Source of the DNA: Psoroptes ovis
Lineage: Eukaryota; Arthropoda; Arachnida; Sarcoptiformes; Psoroptidae
Reading direction: 5' to 3'
DNA length: 64,000 nucleotides
Assembly (NCBI GenBank): GCA_002943765.1
Contig: PQWQ01000004.1
Span: forward strand, 1,178,001-1,242,000
Made by a program: the position numbers and the translations under genes. The notes under the pieces were generated by a model that was not told the DNA's origin, did no database searches, and saw only the letters and a list, made by a program, of their open reading frames with translations. Shown piece after piece: positions 50,869 to 61,932 of the stretch; position 1 is the first letter of the stretch; each line of letters opens with the position of its first letter.

Positions 50869-53800
50869 TGCAAATTTACTCTGTCTAAATGTAATTCAAA
50901 GGGTTTTTTTCTTTGTTTCTCGCTTTGTTTTTGAAACAATTTTAGCAACTCGAAGCAATACTGAATGCCAGAATATTTATGTAAATGCAAAATATACGCA
51001 CACAACAAAGATTCATATATGATATTAATTTCATCACATGCAAAGAACCCACAACAAACCTCGGAAAAAACCAAACAAATTTGTTCAAAACAAAAATATG
51101 GAATGAAAAATGATTGTCTTCCACATTTCATTTATATCATAGACCGTTTTGATTTTCAAAAACTAAAACAACAAACCCTAGCATCGTCTACATGAGCCAT
51201 GTGGTATCCTATCCTCGTGATCATCACAAGATCCAAAACAAAACCCCTAAAATATAAGGCCTAAACCCGATGCAACAAACACAATGGAAAATACAAGGGT
51301 AGTTTTTTGCTGCTTAGGGTCTGCATTGGCAAGGGTTTTGTTTCGAAAAACATTTTAATTTTTTCAAAACATTTGCTCGATGTTTAAATGAATCAAATCA
51401 AGTGAATAAATGAATTGTTTGTTCAAGCAAATGTTATCGACACATGTATCAAGTGAATCATCATTATTAATATATGAAACAATGATAAAAAACTAAGAAA
51501 AATTGAAAAACAAAAACCACCAAAAAATGTTTGATTCTGATGATAATAATCATAGTGATAATGATAGGAAAACAAAGGCAAAGACCATAAGACAGAAAGA
51601 CAATGAAAAATTCAATGTATGGTTTTAACATCAAACAAACAAACATCGATAAATGAAATCATATATGTTTGAATGAATGAATGGATGACCATGACCATTA
51701 TCACCATTATCATTCAAAGGAAAATTTTTTCATTTCATTCCGGTTAATTTTTTTTCTCTGAATAAAAGAGAAATTTTTGTCGTTTTTTTTCATTTTTCAA
51801 TCCAAAAAATCAAAAAACATCCGAACAAAGACACACGAACAACAACAACAGGGACGACCAGAAAATAGGAAATCCGTGAAAACATTTTTTGGCCCAAAAG
51901 TGAAAATTTTCATGAATTAGACCATTTCTTCAATGTGTTTCAAGGCCTAATTTCATTTCTTCTGTGAATGCCAAAGCAAAATTACCAAGTTTTTTTTTGG
52001 GGTAAATCATGTATTTTCGCTGTGTTTTTGTTCGAGTCTTTATGTGTTATTCATTGTTGTTGTTTGGTTGGCTCGTTTGGTCGGTTCTTTGGTCGGTTAT
52101 CTATCCATTATCATTGCATTATCTATTCGAAAGTCTATGTGTTTGTATGTATTATTCATCGATTTATCGATCAGAAAAGATTTTTTTTTTGTTCAAAGAA
52201 GCTTCAAACATGTATTCAATGCTTTGGTTGTTGTTTTTTGGCTTCAAGAGATTTCATCGATGATAATATTGTTGTTTGTTGATAACAAACGAATCAAATT
52301 CATTTCATATTCACATTTTCATGTCCAATTCATTTTAATTCATATTTTTTGACATTTCATTTCATCGATAATCTTGAAACAAAACAAAATTTTGAAAATT
52401 TGGAAATTTTCAAAAATTCAAAATATGGAAATTTGAAAATTTGTAAAATATCAAATAACCATTGTCTTTGGTATTGTCATTGTCTTCGTTGGTCTTGTAG
52501 TCGTTGCTGTTGATGCTGATACTGGTGTTGTTGCTGGTACTGCTGGCAATGCTATTTCAAACGATAATGACAATCAAATCGATCCAAAAATTATTATTAT
52601 TCATTGATCTTCTTGAGTCTTTGGCTTTTTTGGGGGATTCTTCAATATTTTTTTTTTTTTGGTTTCTTCAATATTTTTTTCGGTTGAAACATTATGTTTT
52701 TGTTTCACTTTGTGTTTTTGTGTGTATGTCAATGGTATTAACCAGATACATTTTTGATTTTTGTTGTCTTCAAAAATCAGAAATCAAATACCATTAACCA
52801 TAATAACCATCATTGATGGCAAAAAAACGAACCGGAATATTATTTTCATTTCATTTCAATTTTAGCCTATTTTTCTCTTTCTTTACAGAATCGATCGATA
52901 TTTATGTGTGTGTGTGTGCGTGTGTGTATCATCAAGCATCAGTGAAAATGGATTCATATGTTTGGTTGTAAAATATTGGTGGAAAAAGTTATGCGGTCAA
53001 AAATGTTTGACATTTAAAAATGTATTCGGAGATAGCAGAATATGAAACGAGTGAAATAGGCTTTTTGAATGAGATTTTCTCCTCAAAAGAAATGGAAATA
53101 TGTGAATACCAGAAAATACACACCACAAATCAAAATAGAATTTTTTTGTTTTTTTTTATGAATCAAATAAAATCACATCTTAAGTGGCCATGGCCCTAAA
53201 TCAACAATGAAATGGATGAAATTTTTATTTTTAAATCAAAAGAATCAAACGAAATGCAAAATTTATGGCAAAACCATGAATTTTTCTTGAATTTTTGGCT
53301 TTGATTTAATTCACTTGTCACATAAATTGTCAAAGGTCATTCGATTCAATTCAATGAATCACTTGAATTTTGAAATTTATTTTCCGTTTTTTTTAATGCA
53401 ATTGTATTAAATTGAATTTTTCAAAAAAAAAAAAAAAAAATCATTCAAATTGAAATTGATTGATAACGGAATGAATTTTATATGAATTTGAATTTGAATT
53501 CAAATATAAACTGAACATGAACAAAGAAAGATTTGAAAAATTTTCAGCGTAAAAATGTATCGAAATGACTATTTGAAAATCAACATCAAATTCAATCAAA
53601 ACATTAGCAATAAAACATCCGTATGGATAGATGAATGAATGGGAAAAGGATTTCAAAGAAGAATATTCATTAAACATTGAGAAATCAGGATACTGAATGA
53701 CATTACTGGATGACATCTCAATAAGAATTGAATATTTTCATTTGTTTTGGATAAATTGAAATTGACTTTGTTAAAATGATTTTGGCAATTCACAATGATT

Positions 53801-54255
53801 TTTGTTATTTCTGTTTGTTTTATGCTTGTTCCAAGGGTTCGAAGGTTCATTTTTAAGCCTTTGAACAATAATCATTTTGTACAACAGGAGTCAAATGTTT
53901 TTGCTCCTCACTAAATGAACCTAATTTTAGTCATTTAGTCATCATCATTGTCATAATCATTATCAACATAATACAATGCATTGAAAGCATCATCCACCAA
54001 GAAATCAAATAAAAGGCAACATTTCAATATGAATAATAGTCTTGAACTATTATTATTATTATTATTATTGAACAATTTAAGACATTTATTTCCATGATTA
54101 TTTTGATTCAATTCTGGTGGAATCGCAATCACATACACACATGAATCACAATTCAGGAAATACAATGCGTTTACTACCATGATGATGCTATGCTATTATC
54201 ATCATCACTATTATTACGTTCATATATTTTTATTGATGTAAAAAAATTTTATTTA

Positions 54256-54335
54256 TGAAGTTGTCCCATAAGTAATTGCCGTTTTTCGAATGAAAAAAAA
54301 TTAAAAAAACGGCAAGTACTTATTGGACAATCTAA
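54256..54335. mobile_element. 80-bp palindromic mariner-type MITE, subfamily A copy 5
   Basis: Begins TGAAGTTGTCCCATAAG and ends CTTATTGGACAATCTAA, with TA at 54254-54255 and 54336-54337. It lies in receptor 2 intron 1. The ends have several substitutions. Confidence 0.85.
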
Positions 54336-55053
54336 TATTTCAAATTCCAGGCAACTTATCATCATCATCATCATCATCATTGTGATTTCAATAATTGTGA
54401 TGAAATGTATGTAATATTCGTGTAAATGATGATGATTTTGATTTTCTGTGATGATTTTTGAACAATACAACAAAAATATTACTGACTTCCAACAACAATA
54501 ACAATAAAGATAATAACAAGATTCAAAGATTGAACCTCACACATGAATACAATCACAATGAATTCAAAAACAAATATCAAAAACATTGAAAAATTTTCAA
54601 GTCAAAAAAGTGAAATAAATGTAAAATAATAATAATTCAAATGATTCAAATAATCATAAATAAATAGTAATAATGATACAATTATGTCACATTTTTGATA
54701 TTTATTTATATTTGTGTAAAAACAAATAAATAAATAATGTAATGTTATGTAATGATGATATTTGTTTGTTTTATTCATTTATTTATTTATTTATTCATTG
54801 AAAATGATATTTGTATTGTTTTTTCCCCATTTCATCTCATCATATAATATATTTGTTTCATAGTTTCATTTTTTTCGATTTTTCAGGATGCTAAAATAAC
54901 TTTAAATTATAATAATTGTAATAATAATGATAATCACTGTTTACTGCTATTTTACAGCAGTTCTCAAATTATTTATGGTTCTTGAGCGTGTTAAAATGAG
55001 TATGGTATTTGTGTGATGATAAATCGATCGATTTCGATTGAATATTGACATTT

Positions 55054-55118
55054 GTCGACGTCTTTAACGGCTCATTTTGACGTCTTTTCAATGACTTTCA
55101 ACGTCTTTTATAGACGTG
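55054..55118. repeat. Cluster of four ACGTC/ACGTG boxes
   Basis: Within 65 bp the motif GACGTCTTT recurs with small changes (TCGACGTCTTTAAC, TTGACGTCTTTTCA, TCAACGTCTTTTAT, TAGACGTGG) at spacings of about 13-22 bp. It may be a small diverged tandem repeat. It lies 110 bp upstream of the LTR element and does not belong to it. Confidence 0.5.
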
Positions 55119-55225
55119 GTTGATAGACACTTGAACAGTTGTATTGTTGTTGTCATTTTTAATATTATCAATATTATTGCTTGATATTGAATTTATTTTT
55201 AAATAAACAACTTTTATTTATATCA

Positions 55226-55229
55226 TTTA
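55226..55229. repeat. Target-site duplication (left) of LTR retrotransposon
   Basis: TTTA directly before the 5' LTR matches TTTA at 62386-62389 directly after the 3' LTR. An ATTTA reading (5 bp) is possible if the LTR ends one base earlier. Confidence 0.75.
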
Positions 55230-55682
55230 TGTAATAGAAATGGTAGTGATTGATCTAAAGAGATGTTATTTAACATCATTAATTTTTAAATCGTTAGCTT
55301 AATGATGATAATGTTTAGCTGATTACCATATTTGGCAAAAATTCCAATTTAATCACATTGGCTAAACATGCACATCGTTATGATTTAAAGTATTCAAAAC
55401 ATCCTCGATTTAATTACCTTTCTATCACATTCCTTTCTCATAATGTATATATTTTCCGTCATTTTAATCAAAAAAAAAGAAAAAAAATTTGTCAATTATG
55501 ATTCAGTCAGTCGTTCTTTTCATCAAATGTTGTCATTGTCATGGTCATTATCATTTTTTTTATCAATAAATAAAATTTTTACAAAAAAAAAAAAACTTGT
55601 TGTTGTGTCATAAGTTTATTTTCGTGAAAAAAGAAAGTTAATGTCAATCCAAAATTGCGTTCCCCACCACGTATATCTTATA
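55230..55682 (+). repeat. 5' LTR
   Basis: Begins TGTAATAGAAATGG and ends ATATCTTATA. Promoter-like content: TATATA near 55448-55453 and TTCAGTCAGTCG (an arthropod initiator-like TCAGT) near 55502. AATAAA poly(A) signals at 55565-55574, so U3-R-U5 order is plausible. It does not end in the canonical CA. Confidence 0.92.
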
Positions 55683-55718
55683 AGCCAGCAAGATTGAACA
55701 TTACAAAATATTAATAAG

Positions 55719-58700
55719 ATGAGTACCTCCGACGTTTTGATGAAGAATCTCCAGGAATTGGAGAAAGAGAAGCCAGTTATTAGGCGAATGATAACTGAAG
55801 TATTTAACCAAATTAACGAAAAAACGATTGATGCTTACGATTTGGTAAAGAAAACATTGGAATTAGCGAAGAGAGTCGCAGACTATCGAGCCAAATTCAA
55901 AGCATCAGCAGATTATGGACGTGAACATGGACTTCCGTTTGATTCCGAAAAATATGAATTGATCAATACAGATTATCATCAGAAACTTGATAAAATATAC
56001 GAAGTGGCCGACAAAACAAAGCAGGACATCAAAAAAATAAATATATTTGAAATGACCATCCAAGACGACGCAACTAAAGCTAAAAATGAACCAAGTAAGT
56101 CAAATATAACTAATCAACAAGTTCAACAGGAAACAATCACAATGACAACCGAAGCTGAACCAAAAACGATGCCTGAAAAATTTATTCTAAAAGAAATTGA
56201 AAAAATTAAACCATTTTCGGGGAAATTTTTAGATTTTCGGAAATTTTTCGAAAGTCTAACATCACTTTTAGACCTTAGCTGTTTACCCCCGCAACGAAAA
56301 ATCGATATAATTGCTGAAAAATTAGATGGACCAAGTCGACAACTTATAAATAGTATGGGCGATGAAGACGACTACGAGAAGGTCAAAACCATATTGCGTG
56401 AAAAATTTTATGATCCGTATGAAGTCGTATTAAATATAGCTCAACAGTTAAGAAGTCTTCCAAAGTTGACAAATAATTTTGATATAATGGGTATGGAACG
56501 AATACTGGAAGATATAAAGAAAACTGAAAAATTAATGATAAAGGTTAATATTAATCCCGCTTACACGTATCAATTCAAAAGAATCATCTATCAAAAATTG
56601 ACATATGAAATTATTAGTAAATTGGGTTGTGTTAGCGAAACCGATTTAAGTATCATTATCGAAGTATTGGAAAAAGAACATAAATTGGCTAGAAGTAGAA
56701 GGGAAGATCAGAATCTCTTTGATGATTTCCTGAATTGCAATCCAATTGTTAAAACAAGTCCACAGAGACAAAATACAAGGTCAACCTATTGTTATTTTTG
56801 TAATAATCCAACACATAAATCTATTGATTGCTACGCTAAAATACCGTTGAAAACCAAAAAAAATATAATTTGGGAAAAAAATTTATGCATCAGATGTTTA
56901 GAAAAAGGACATCGTATGAAAAACTGTAATTCAAAACGAATATGTCAAATTTGTAAAAGTGGTCATCATGAAATTCTATGCCAAACACCTCAGCAAGACA
57001 ATCCAAGATGGACTAATCAATCTAATATTAACAGAGGAAATTATCGATCGATTACGTCTCCACAAAGAAATATGATTGAATACCCACAACAAAGATCGAA
57101 TACCCCAAGAACAAAAGTTAAAGAAAGTTATGTGTGCGAAACCATGAATACAAAAAGTAATGATATGAGGTCCCATGTTCAACAAAATTCCGATACAAAT
57201 GAACAAAAAGAAATGAAAGATACAAAACCCGATGATTATGAAGTCCAGACAATGGAGGATGAGTTAATTGGTCTATCAAATCTAGAATCAAATATGCTCC
57301 ACATGATGATGGCTCAGACGGAAACAACAGATATGGCTAAAAGAAAAGATTTGGAAGAACCAGTGGTAGTGAAAGCCCAAGTGAATGGTTTTGAACAAGA
57401 ACTCATGATTGATAGCGGAGCAAACATCAGCTTCATAACACCGATGTATGTCAAAAAACTGTTGCTAAAAGAAAAACCAACAAACGAAAATATATTCACT
57501 CTGGGAGCAAATGTTCATATAAAAGGCATATGTACGACAACAGTAAAAATTGAAAATATTGAACATGAAGTTAAATTTTATGTTGTACCGCATAGAAAAG
57601 ATATAATCGCTTTAGGCAGGGATGCAATGCGAAGTTTCGGAATAAGTATTACTCCAGAAGATGAAAACAAATGGAAAGTAAAAATTAATATTGGTCAGAG
57701 TAAAGAAAAGGACGTTGAAGACCACGATATAAGAAAATTATTGAAAAGGTACAAAGATGTTTTTGCTAAAAATAAAGAAGATATTGGATGTATAAAAAAT
57801 GAAATGGCACAAATTCATCTATCAAATGAAATACCGATTACATGCCGTCCTTACCCCTGTACAGCGATGGACCAGGAAATAATCGATAAAGAAATTGACC
57901 GGTTATTGAAAATGGATGTGATTGAACCATCAAACTCACCATTCTGTTTTCCAATAGTACTGGTTGATAAGAAAGATGAAGGAAAAAAAACAAGATTATG
58001 TGTTGATTATAGAAAATTGAATGCCGTAACAATTGTAGAACATTATCCCATGCCGAAAATATCAGATATTGATGAACGGTTGATAAATTCGACGTATTTT
58101 ACAACTTTAGATATTAGTCAAGGATACTATCATGTGATGATGGATCCAAATGATCGTGGTAAAACAGGATTTGTGACAAAATACGACCAGTATCAATGGA
58201 AAAGACTACCATTTGGATTAAAAAACGCTCCGATGATTTTCCAAAGAATCATATGGTCATTAATAAAAAGAAATAATCTACACATGTACTGTCACAACTA
58301 TATTGATGACATTATTATTTTCTCAAGAACAAAGAAGGAACATCTTACGCATCTGGATAATGTAATGAACGTTTTGCTGAAAGAAAATATAAAATTAAAA
58401 TTGTCGAAATGTATCTTTGGTATGAAATCTATTATATTTTTGGGACATAAGATCTCTGAACATGGAATCGCTCCATGCAAATCAAATATTGAAGCAATAA
58501 TAAAAGCAGAACCACCTAAAAATTTGAAAGATTTAAGGGGATTTCTTGGCAAAATCAATTATTACCATAAATTCATTCCGAATAGAGCGGAAACGACGTA
58601 TTATCTAACGGAATTATTGAAGAAAAATCAGAAATGGGAATGGACCGAAAATCAACAAAAAGAATTTGAAAATTTGAAAAATTTGCTTATCAAAGAACCT

Positions 58701-61700
58701 ATTTTAAAATTGTTCAATCCTGAATTGGAAATTAAAATTTACACAGACGCAAGTTTAAAAGGTATTGGTGCAGTATTGAAACAAATTCATCCCAATGAAC
58801 AAGAATATCCTGTCGCTTACTTTTCAAAAAAGTTGCTGCCATATCAACAAAGATATTCAGCATCTGAATTAGAATGCTTAGCAATTCTTGAAGCGGTAGA
58901 ATATTGGCATTATTGGTTAGTTGGACAAAATTTCACTATCGTTACTGATCACAAACCGTTGGAAAGCCTGAAAAAAATAAAAAAGCCGAAAACAAGGTTG
59001 TTCAATTGGGCTTTGCGGCTAAGCTCGTATCAATTTAATATTGTGTACAGAAAGGGCGTTGATAATCAAGAAGCCGATTACCTCTCACGCCATCCGATCC
59101 ATGATTTAGAAGAAATGGCTAAAGCTCCGATGATCATGTTTACAAATCTTTGGGAAGATACTGATAAAATTATGGCAATTCAAAAAAATTATAATCCGAA
59201 ACAGTTGAATAAATGCTATGAAAAAATTTTTTATGGAATTATTTATCGAAAGAAAAAGAATTTTGAACAAATCTTCATCCCAAAAGAGGAAGCGGAAAAC
59301 GAACTCAGACGAACTCATCACGAATTTGGCCATATAGGCTCAGTCCATTTATACGAGCATTATTCCAGAAGATATTACACCCCAGATATTATGAAGATCA
59401 TTAAAAAAGTGGTGCAAAATTGTGAGGTGTGTAATATCACCAAGAAAAACTCTTATCGTTTTGGATTTATGGGTCAAATAGGACCAGCGAAATTACCATT
59501 CGAAATCATCCATATCGACACAATAGGAGGATTCCAAAGTTTTGGATCAAATAAACGATTTTTACATCTAGCAATCGATGCTTTTACAAGATTTATATGG
59601 ATTATTTGTTCAAAGACGCAGACGGCAAAAGATATGATAAATTTGGTCAAAAAAATTCAAAGCGTAACGAAACCAAAATTGATTATTGCTGACCAATATC
59701 CGGCAATAAAAGGAACCGAATTCAAAACGTACTTAAAGAGGAACAACATAGGTATTATGTTTATCCCGAGGGATCATCCTTCCAGTAATGGGATCGTCGA
59801 ACGTGTAAACCAAACAATTTGCGATCGAATCCGTCATAAAATATACGAAACATCTAAAGGAAAAAGGACGTTATCCTGGGCAACGCATGCTGCAAAAGCA
59901 GCTGAAGAATACAATAAAACCATTCATAGTGTCACAAAGTATTCCCCATTATTTCTGTTGACAGGGTATGATGCTGAAAAAATATTAGGACCGGAAGAAG
60001 TAGTAGAAGCACGAAAAATTGCTTTTCAAAATTCAAATTTAATGCATGAAAAAAATAAGAAAAAATATGATGAAACAAGAAAAGAATTACCATTGGAAAT
60101 AATCGACGAAGTGTATGTCTCCAAAGGAAACGCTTTGAACCGAAAAAAATTGGACGCAAGATTTGAAGGCCCGTTTCCAGTGGTCGATAAAGAAGGGAAT
60201 ACAATGCTGAAAATCCAGAAGAAGGGAAAATTAGAAAAAGTTCACATTTCCCAAGTCAAGCCAAAATTTCATCCGTTTAATATGGTGCTATTGACTTCAC
60301 TAATGCTGATACACCTAGCTAATGGGAAATATGAACCCTCCGTCGCAGATCCTATTGTTTGGGAAAAAACCGATCATACTATCACAAAAGAATTAGTTAA
60401 TACCTATTATTATATTCGTTTAGTAAATCCATGTAGTATCCTTAAAAGAACGGATAGACGTTTTGAATGTAACGCAAGATATGATTTCTGGATAATGGAA
60501 ACAATAAATAAGAATTGCGATAAGATTAATATAACATATGATGACTTTATGGAAGAAAACCGGCGAAGAAAAAGATTTGTTGGAAGTATTTTAAAAGGTA
60601 CGAAATTTTTATTCGAAAATTACGATAAGGTATTACATATTGGACAAACGATAGTTGGATTTGTAACTAATTGGTTTGAACGAAAGAAAATAAAGTCATT
60701 GAAAGAAACACAAAGAAAACAGCAAGAACAAATCAAGGTTTTAATGAACTCTCAAAAAGAAATATTGAAAGAAATGGTGGACAAGTTGGATAAGATGGGC
60801 GAAATACAAATGAACAACAGAAAAACCATGGAAGATTTAATAGATGGTCTACATTATGACCTTATGGTGGGATCACAAATGGTGACTATCAGTCAAAATC
60901 TGAAAAAATTCTTTAATGAATTGGCTCGTGGTATAATCCCAATAGAATTTGAATTATTGTTTCCCGGAATCGTTACCTCCGAAGATAAATATGAACAATG
61001 GGAATTCGTTGGATGTGATTTGTCATCACATTCCGATTTAATTTTGGAATTTATACAACCTCAACCGTATGACGAATTAATTGTATATGAAAGCCATCCC
61101 TTTACTTTATATAAACAACAAGAAGATAAATTTTGTATGTACGAATACAGTGGCCCACGATACATGCTGTATAATCTAGAAAAAGATTGCGTAAAAAGAC
61201 TCCATTTACATCCTCATCATAAGAAACGTTCAGAAAGTTTTATTATAAATAAACCAACAAGCTGTCAAGAGGATGATGAAATCGAAAAATTATGGGTAAA
61301 GAAATTTTGTGAAACAAAATCAAAATTCAATCAAGAAGAACTACAAATTCATTATAACAATAAATTTATTTTTGTATATTGTTACAAACAATTGATAACG
61401 ATCGAAAACATAACAAGTGAATGCGAAAACAAAATTTATAAAATCCCACAGAAGAAGGAGTTTATCGCTGGAAGTTTCCATCACAGACCATCAGTACGCA
61501 AAACGCTGGGAAATCATTCATTCCATTTGTATGAAAACGAATTGATTGGGAAAAACTTATACAGTGGAATTTATAATTATTCGATCCAAACGAAAAACAT
61601 AGATCAATTACTAGCGGAAATGAATAATCTTGATGAACCTGAAGAAGATCGTTTTAATAAATGGTTGATGCTTATTCCAACAGGAGTCTGTTTATTGATT

Positions 61701-61856
61701 ATTATCGCTGGTGTACTCATCGTAATATTGAGAAGGATAAAATTGACAAAGAAGAAGAGAAAAATATTAGAACGATCGCAAGAATTCATCGAGTTGGAAA
61801 ATCAAGCTAGATCACAAGGATCAAATAGTCCAGAAGTAGATGATACCGCTGTGTAA
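55719..61856 (+). CDS. Gag-Pol-Env polyprotein of the LTR retrotransposon
   Basis: A single 2,045-aa polyprotein that would supply particle, replication and envelope functions. The start ATG is 36 bp after the LTR. Order: Gag with a DUF1759-like region (~155-330) and three Cys-His knuckles (from Cys358, Cys390 and Cys409, the last ending GHHEILC, a BEL/Pao habit); aspartic protease DSGA (565-568); reverse transcriptase with TTLDISQGYYHV, FGLKNAP and YIDD (861-864); RNase H with YTDAS (Asp1010) and TDHKP; integrase with the HHCC finger (His1200/1201 onward, CEVC) and catalytic Asp1267, Asp1325, Glu1361 (35 residues between the last two); a GPF module near 1483. From Met1522 an envelope-like region follows: hydrophobic leader, furin-type site R1616-R1619, a hydrophobic segment just after it, a coiled coil, and a membrane anchor (~1982-2008) with a basic cytoplasmic tail. 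All catalytic residues are present and there are no breaks. In related elements gag, pol and env are normally separate frames. Confidence 0.92.
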   Translation: MSTSDVLMKNLQELEKEKPVIRRMITEVFNQINEKTIDAYDLVKKTLELAKRVADYRAKFKASADYGREHGLPFDSEKYELINTDYHQKLDKIYEVADKTKQDIKKINIFEMTIQDDATKAKNEPSKSNITNQQVQQETITMTTEAEPKTMPEKFILKEIEKIKPFSGKFLDFRKFFESLTSLLDLSCLPPQRKIDIIAEKLDGPSRQLINSMGDEDDYEKVKTILREKFYDPYEVVLNIAQQLRSLPKLTNNFDIMGMERILEDIKKTEKLMIKVNINPAYTYQFKRIIYQKLTYEIISKLGCVSETDLSIIIEVLEKEHKLARSRREDQNLFDDFLNCNPIVKTSPQRQNTRSTYCYFCNNPTHKSIDCYAKIPLKTKKNIIWEKNLCIRCLEKGHRMKNCNSKRICQICKSGHHEILCQTPQQDNPRWTNQSNINRGNYRSITSPQRNMIEYPQQRSNTPRTKVKESYVCETMNTKSNDMRSHVQQNSDTNEQKEMKDTKPDDYEVQTMEDELIGLSNLESNMLHMMMAQTETTDMAKRKDLEEPVVVKAQVNGFEQELMIDSGANISFITPMYVKKLLLKEKPTNENIFTLGANVHIKGICTTTVKIENIEHEVKFYVVPHRKDIIALGRDAMRSFGISITPEDENKWKVKINIGQSKEKDVEDHDIRKLLKRYKDVFAKNKEDIGCIKNEMAQIHLSNEIPITCRPYPCTAMDQEIIDKEIDRLLKMDVIEPSNSPFCFPIVLVDKKDEGKKTRLCVDYRKLNAVTIVEHYPMPKISDIDERLINSTYFTTLDISQGYYHVMMDPNDRGKTGFVTKYDQYQWKRLPFGLKNAPMIFQRIIWSLIKRNNLHMYCHNYIDDIIIFSRTKKEHLTHLDNVMNVLLKENIKLKLSKCIFGMKSIIFLGHKISEHGIAPCKSNIEAIIKAEPPKNLKDLRGFLGKINYYHKFIPNRAETTYYLTELLKKNQKWEWTENQQKEFENLKNLLIKEPILKLFNPELEIKIYTDASLKGIGAVLKQIHPNEQEYPVAYFSKKLLPYQQRYSASELECLAILEAVEYWHYWLVGQNFTIVTDHKPLESLKKIKKPKTRLFNWALRLSSYQFNIVYRKGVDNQEADYLSRHPIHDLEEMAKAPMIMFTNLWEDTDKIMAIQKNYNPKQLNKCYEKIFYGIIYRKKKNFEQIFIPKEEAENELRRTHHEFGHIGSVHLYEHYSRRYYTPDIMKIIKKVVQNCEVCNITKKNSYRFGFMGQIGPAKLPFEIIHIDTIGGFQSFGSNKRFLHLAIDAFTRFIWIICSKTQTAKDMINLVKKIQSVTKPKLIIADQYPAIKGTEFKTYLKRNNIGIMFIPRDHPSSNGIVERVNQTICDRIRHKIYETSKGKRTLSWATHAAKAAEEYNKTIHSVTKYSPLFLLTGYDAEKILGPEEVVEARKIAFQNSNLMHEKNKKKYDETRKELPLEIIDEVYVSKGNALNRKKLDARFEGPFPVVDKEGNTMLKIQKKGKLEKVHISQVKPKFHPFNMVLLTSLMLIHLANGKYEPSVADPIVWEKTDHTITKELVNTYYYIRLVNPCSILKRTDRRFECNARYDFWIMETINKNCDKINITYDDFMEENRRRKRFVGSILKGTKFLFENYDKVLHIGQTIVGFVTNWFERKKIKSLKETQRKQQEQIKVLMNSQKEILKEMVDKLDKMGEIQMNNRKTMEDLIDGLHYDLMVGSQMVTISQNLKKFFNELARGIIPIEFELLFPGIVTSEDKYEQWEFVGCDLSSHSDLILEFIQPQPYDELIVYESHPFTLYKQQEDKFCMYEYSGPRYMLYNLEKDCVKRLHLHPHHKKRSESFIINKPTSCQEDDEIEKLWVKKFCETKSKFNQEELQIHYNNKFIFVYCYKQLITIENITSECENKIYKIPQKKEFIAGSFHHRPSVRKTLGNHSFHLYENELIGKNLYSGIYNYSIQTKNIDQLLAEMNNLDEPEEDRFNKWLMLIPTGVCLLIIIAGVLIVILRRIKLTKKKRKILERSQEFIELENQARSQGSNSPEVDDTAV

Positions 61857-61864
61857 ACGAAATT

Positions 61865-61880
61865 GATGTCAATCCAAAAT
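61865..61880 (+). repeat. Partial copy of a U5 sequence 3' of the polyprotein stop
   Basis: ATGTCAATCCAAAAT recurs here and near the end of both LTRs (55641-55655 and 62344-62358). It may be a remnant of LTR shuffling or a functional leader motif. Confidence 0.55.
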
Positions 61881-61897
61881 AAAGTTGTGCTTTTTCA

Positions 61898-61908
61898 CCC
61901 CCCCCCCC
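61898..61908 (+). repeat. C11 homopolymer
   Basis: A run of eleven C in the 3' leader of the retroelement, the only long C-tract in this AT-rich window. It is likely unstable and prone to sequencing error. Confidence 0.85.
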
Positions 61909-61922
61909 GTATTGTTTTTTTT

Positions 61923-61932
61923 AGAGGGGAGA
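61923..61932 (+). other. Polypurine tract
   Basis: AGAGGGGAGA directly before the 3' LTR, in the position and composition expected for the primer of plus-strand DNA synthesis. Confidence 0.85.

Larger units (their letters stand above)
49111..55229 (-). other. Receptor 2 intron 1, part 3' of the retrotransposon
   Basis: AT-rich intronic DNA with two long CA microsatellites (about 49339-49371 and 50835-50864), poly(T)/(A) runs and one 80-bp MITE (54256-54335). I see no additional gene on either strand. Open frames are short and repeat-derived. Confidence 0.55.

Noticed and set aside
52009..52352. Three overlapping hydrophobic frames of about 84-104 codons as a small membrane protein gene.
   Set aside because: All three phases are open over the same T-rich stretch, which is what composition alone gives.
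55683..55718. Primer-binding site for a cellular tRNA just after the 5' LTR.
   Set aside because: No TGG at the expected place, and no match to a tRNA 3' end that I can recognise.
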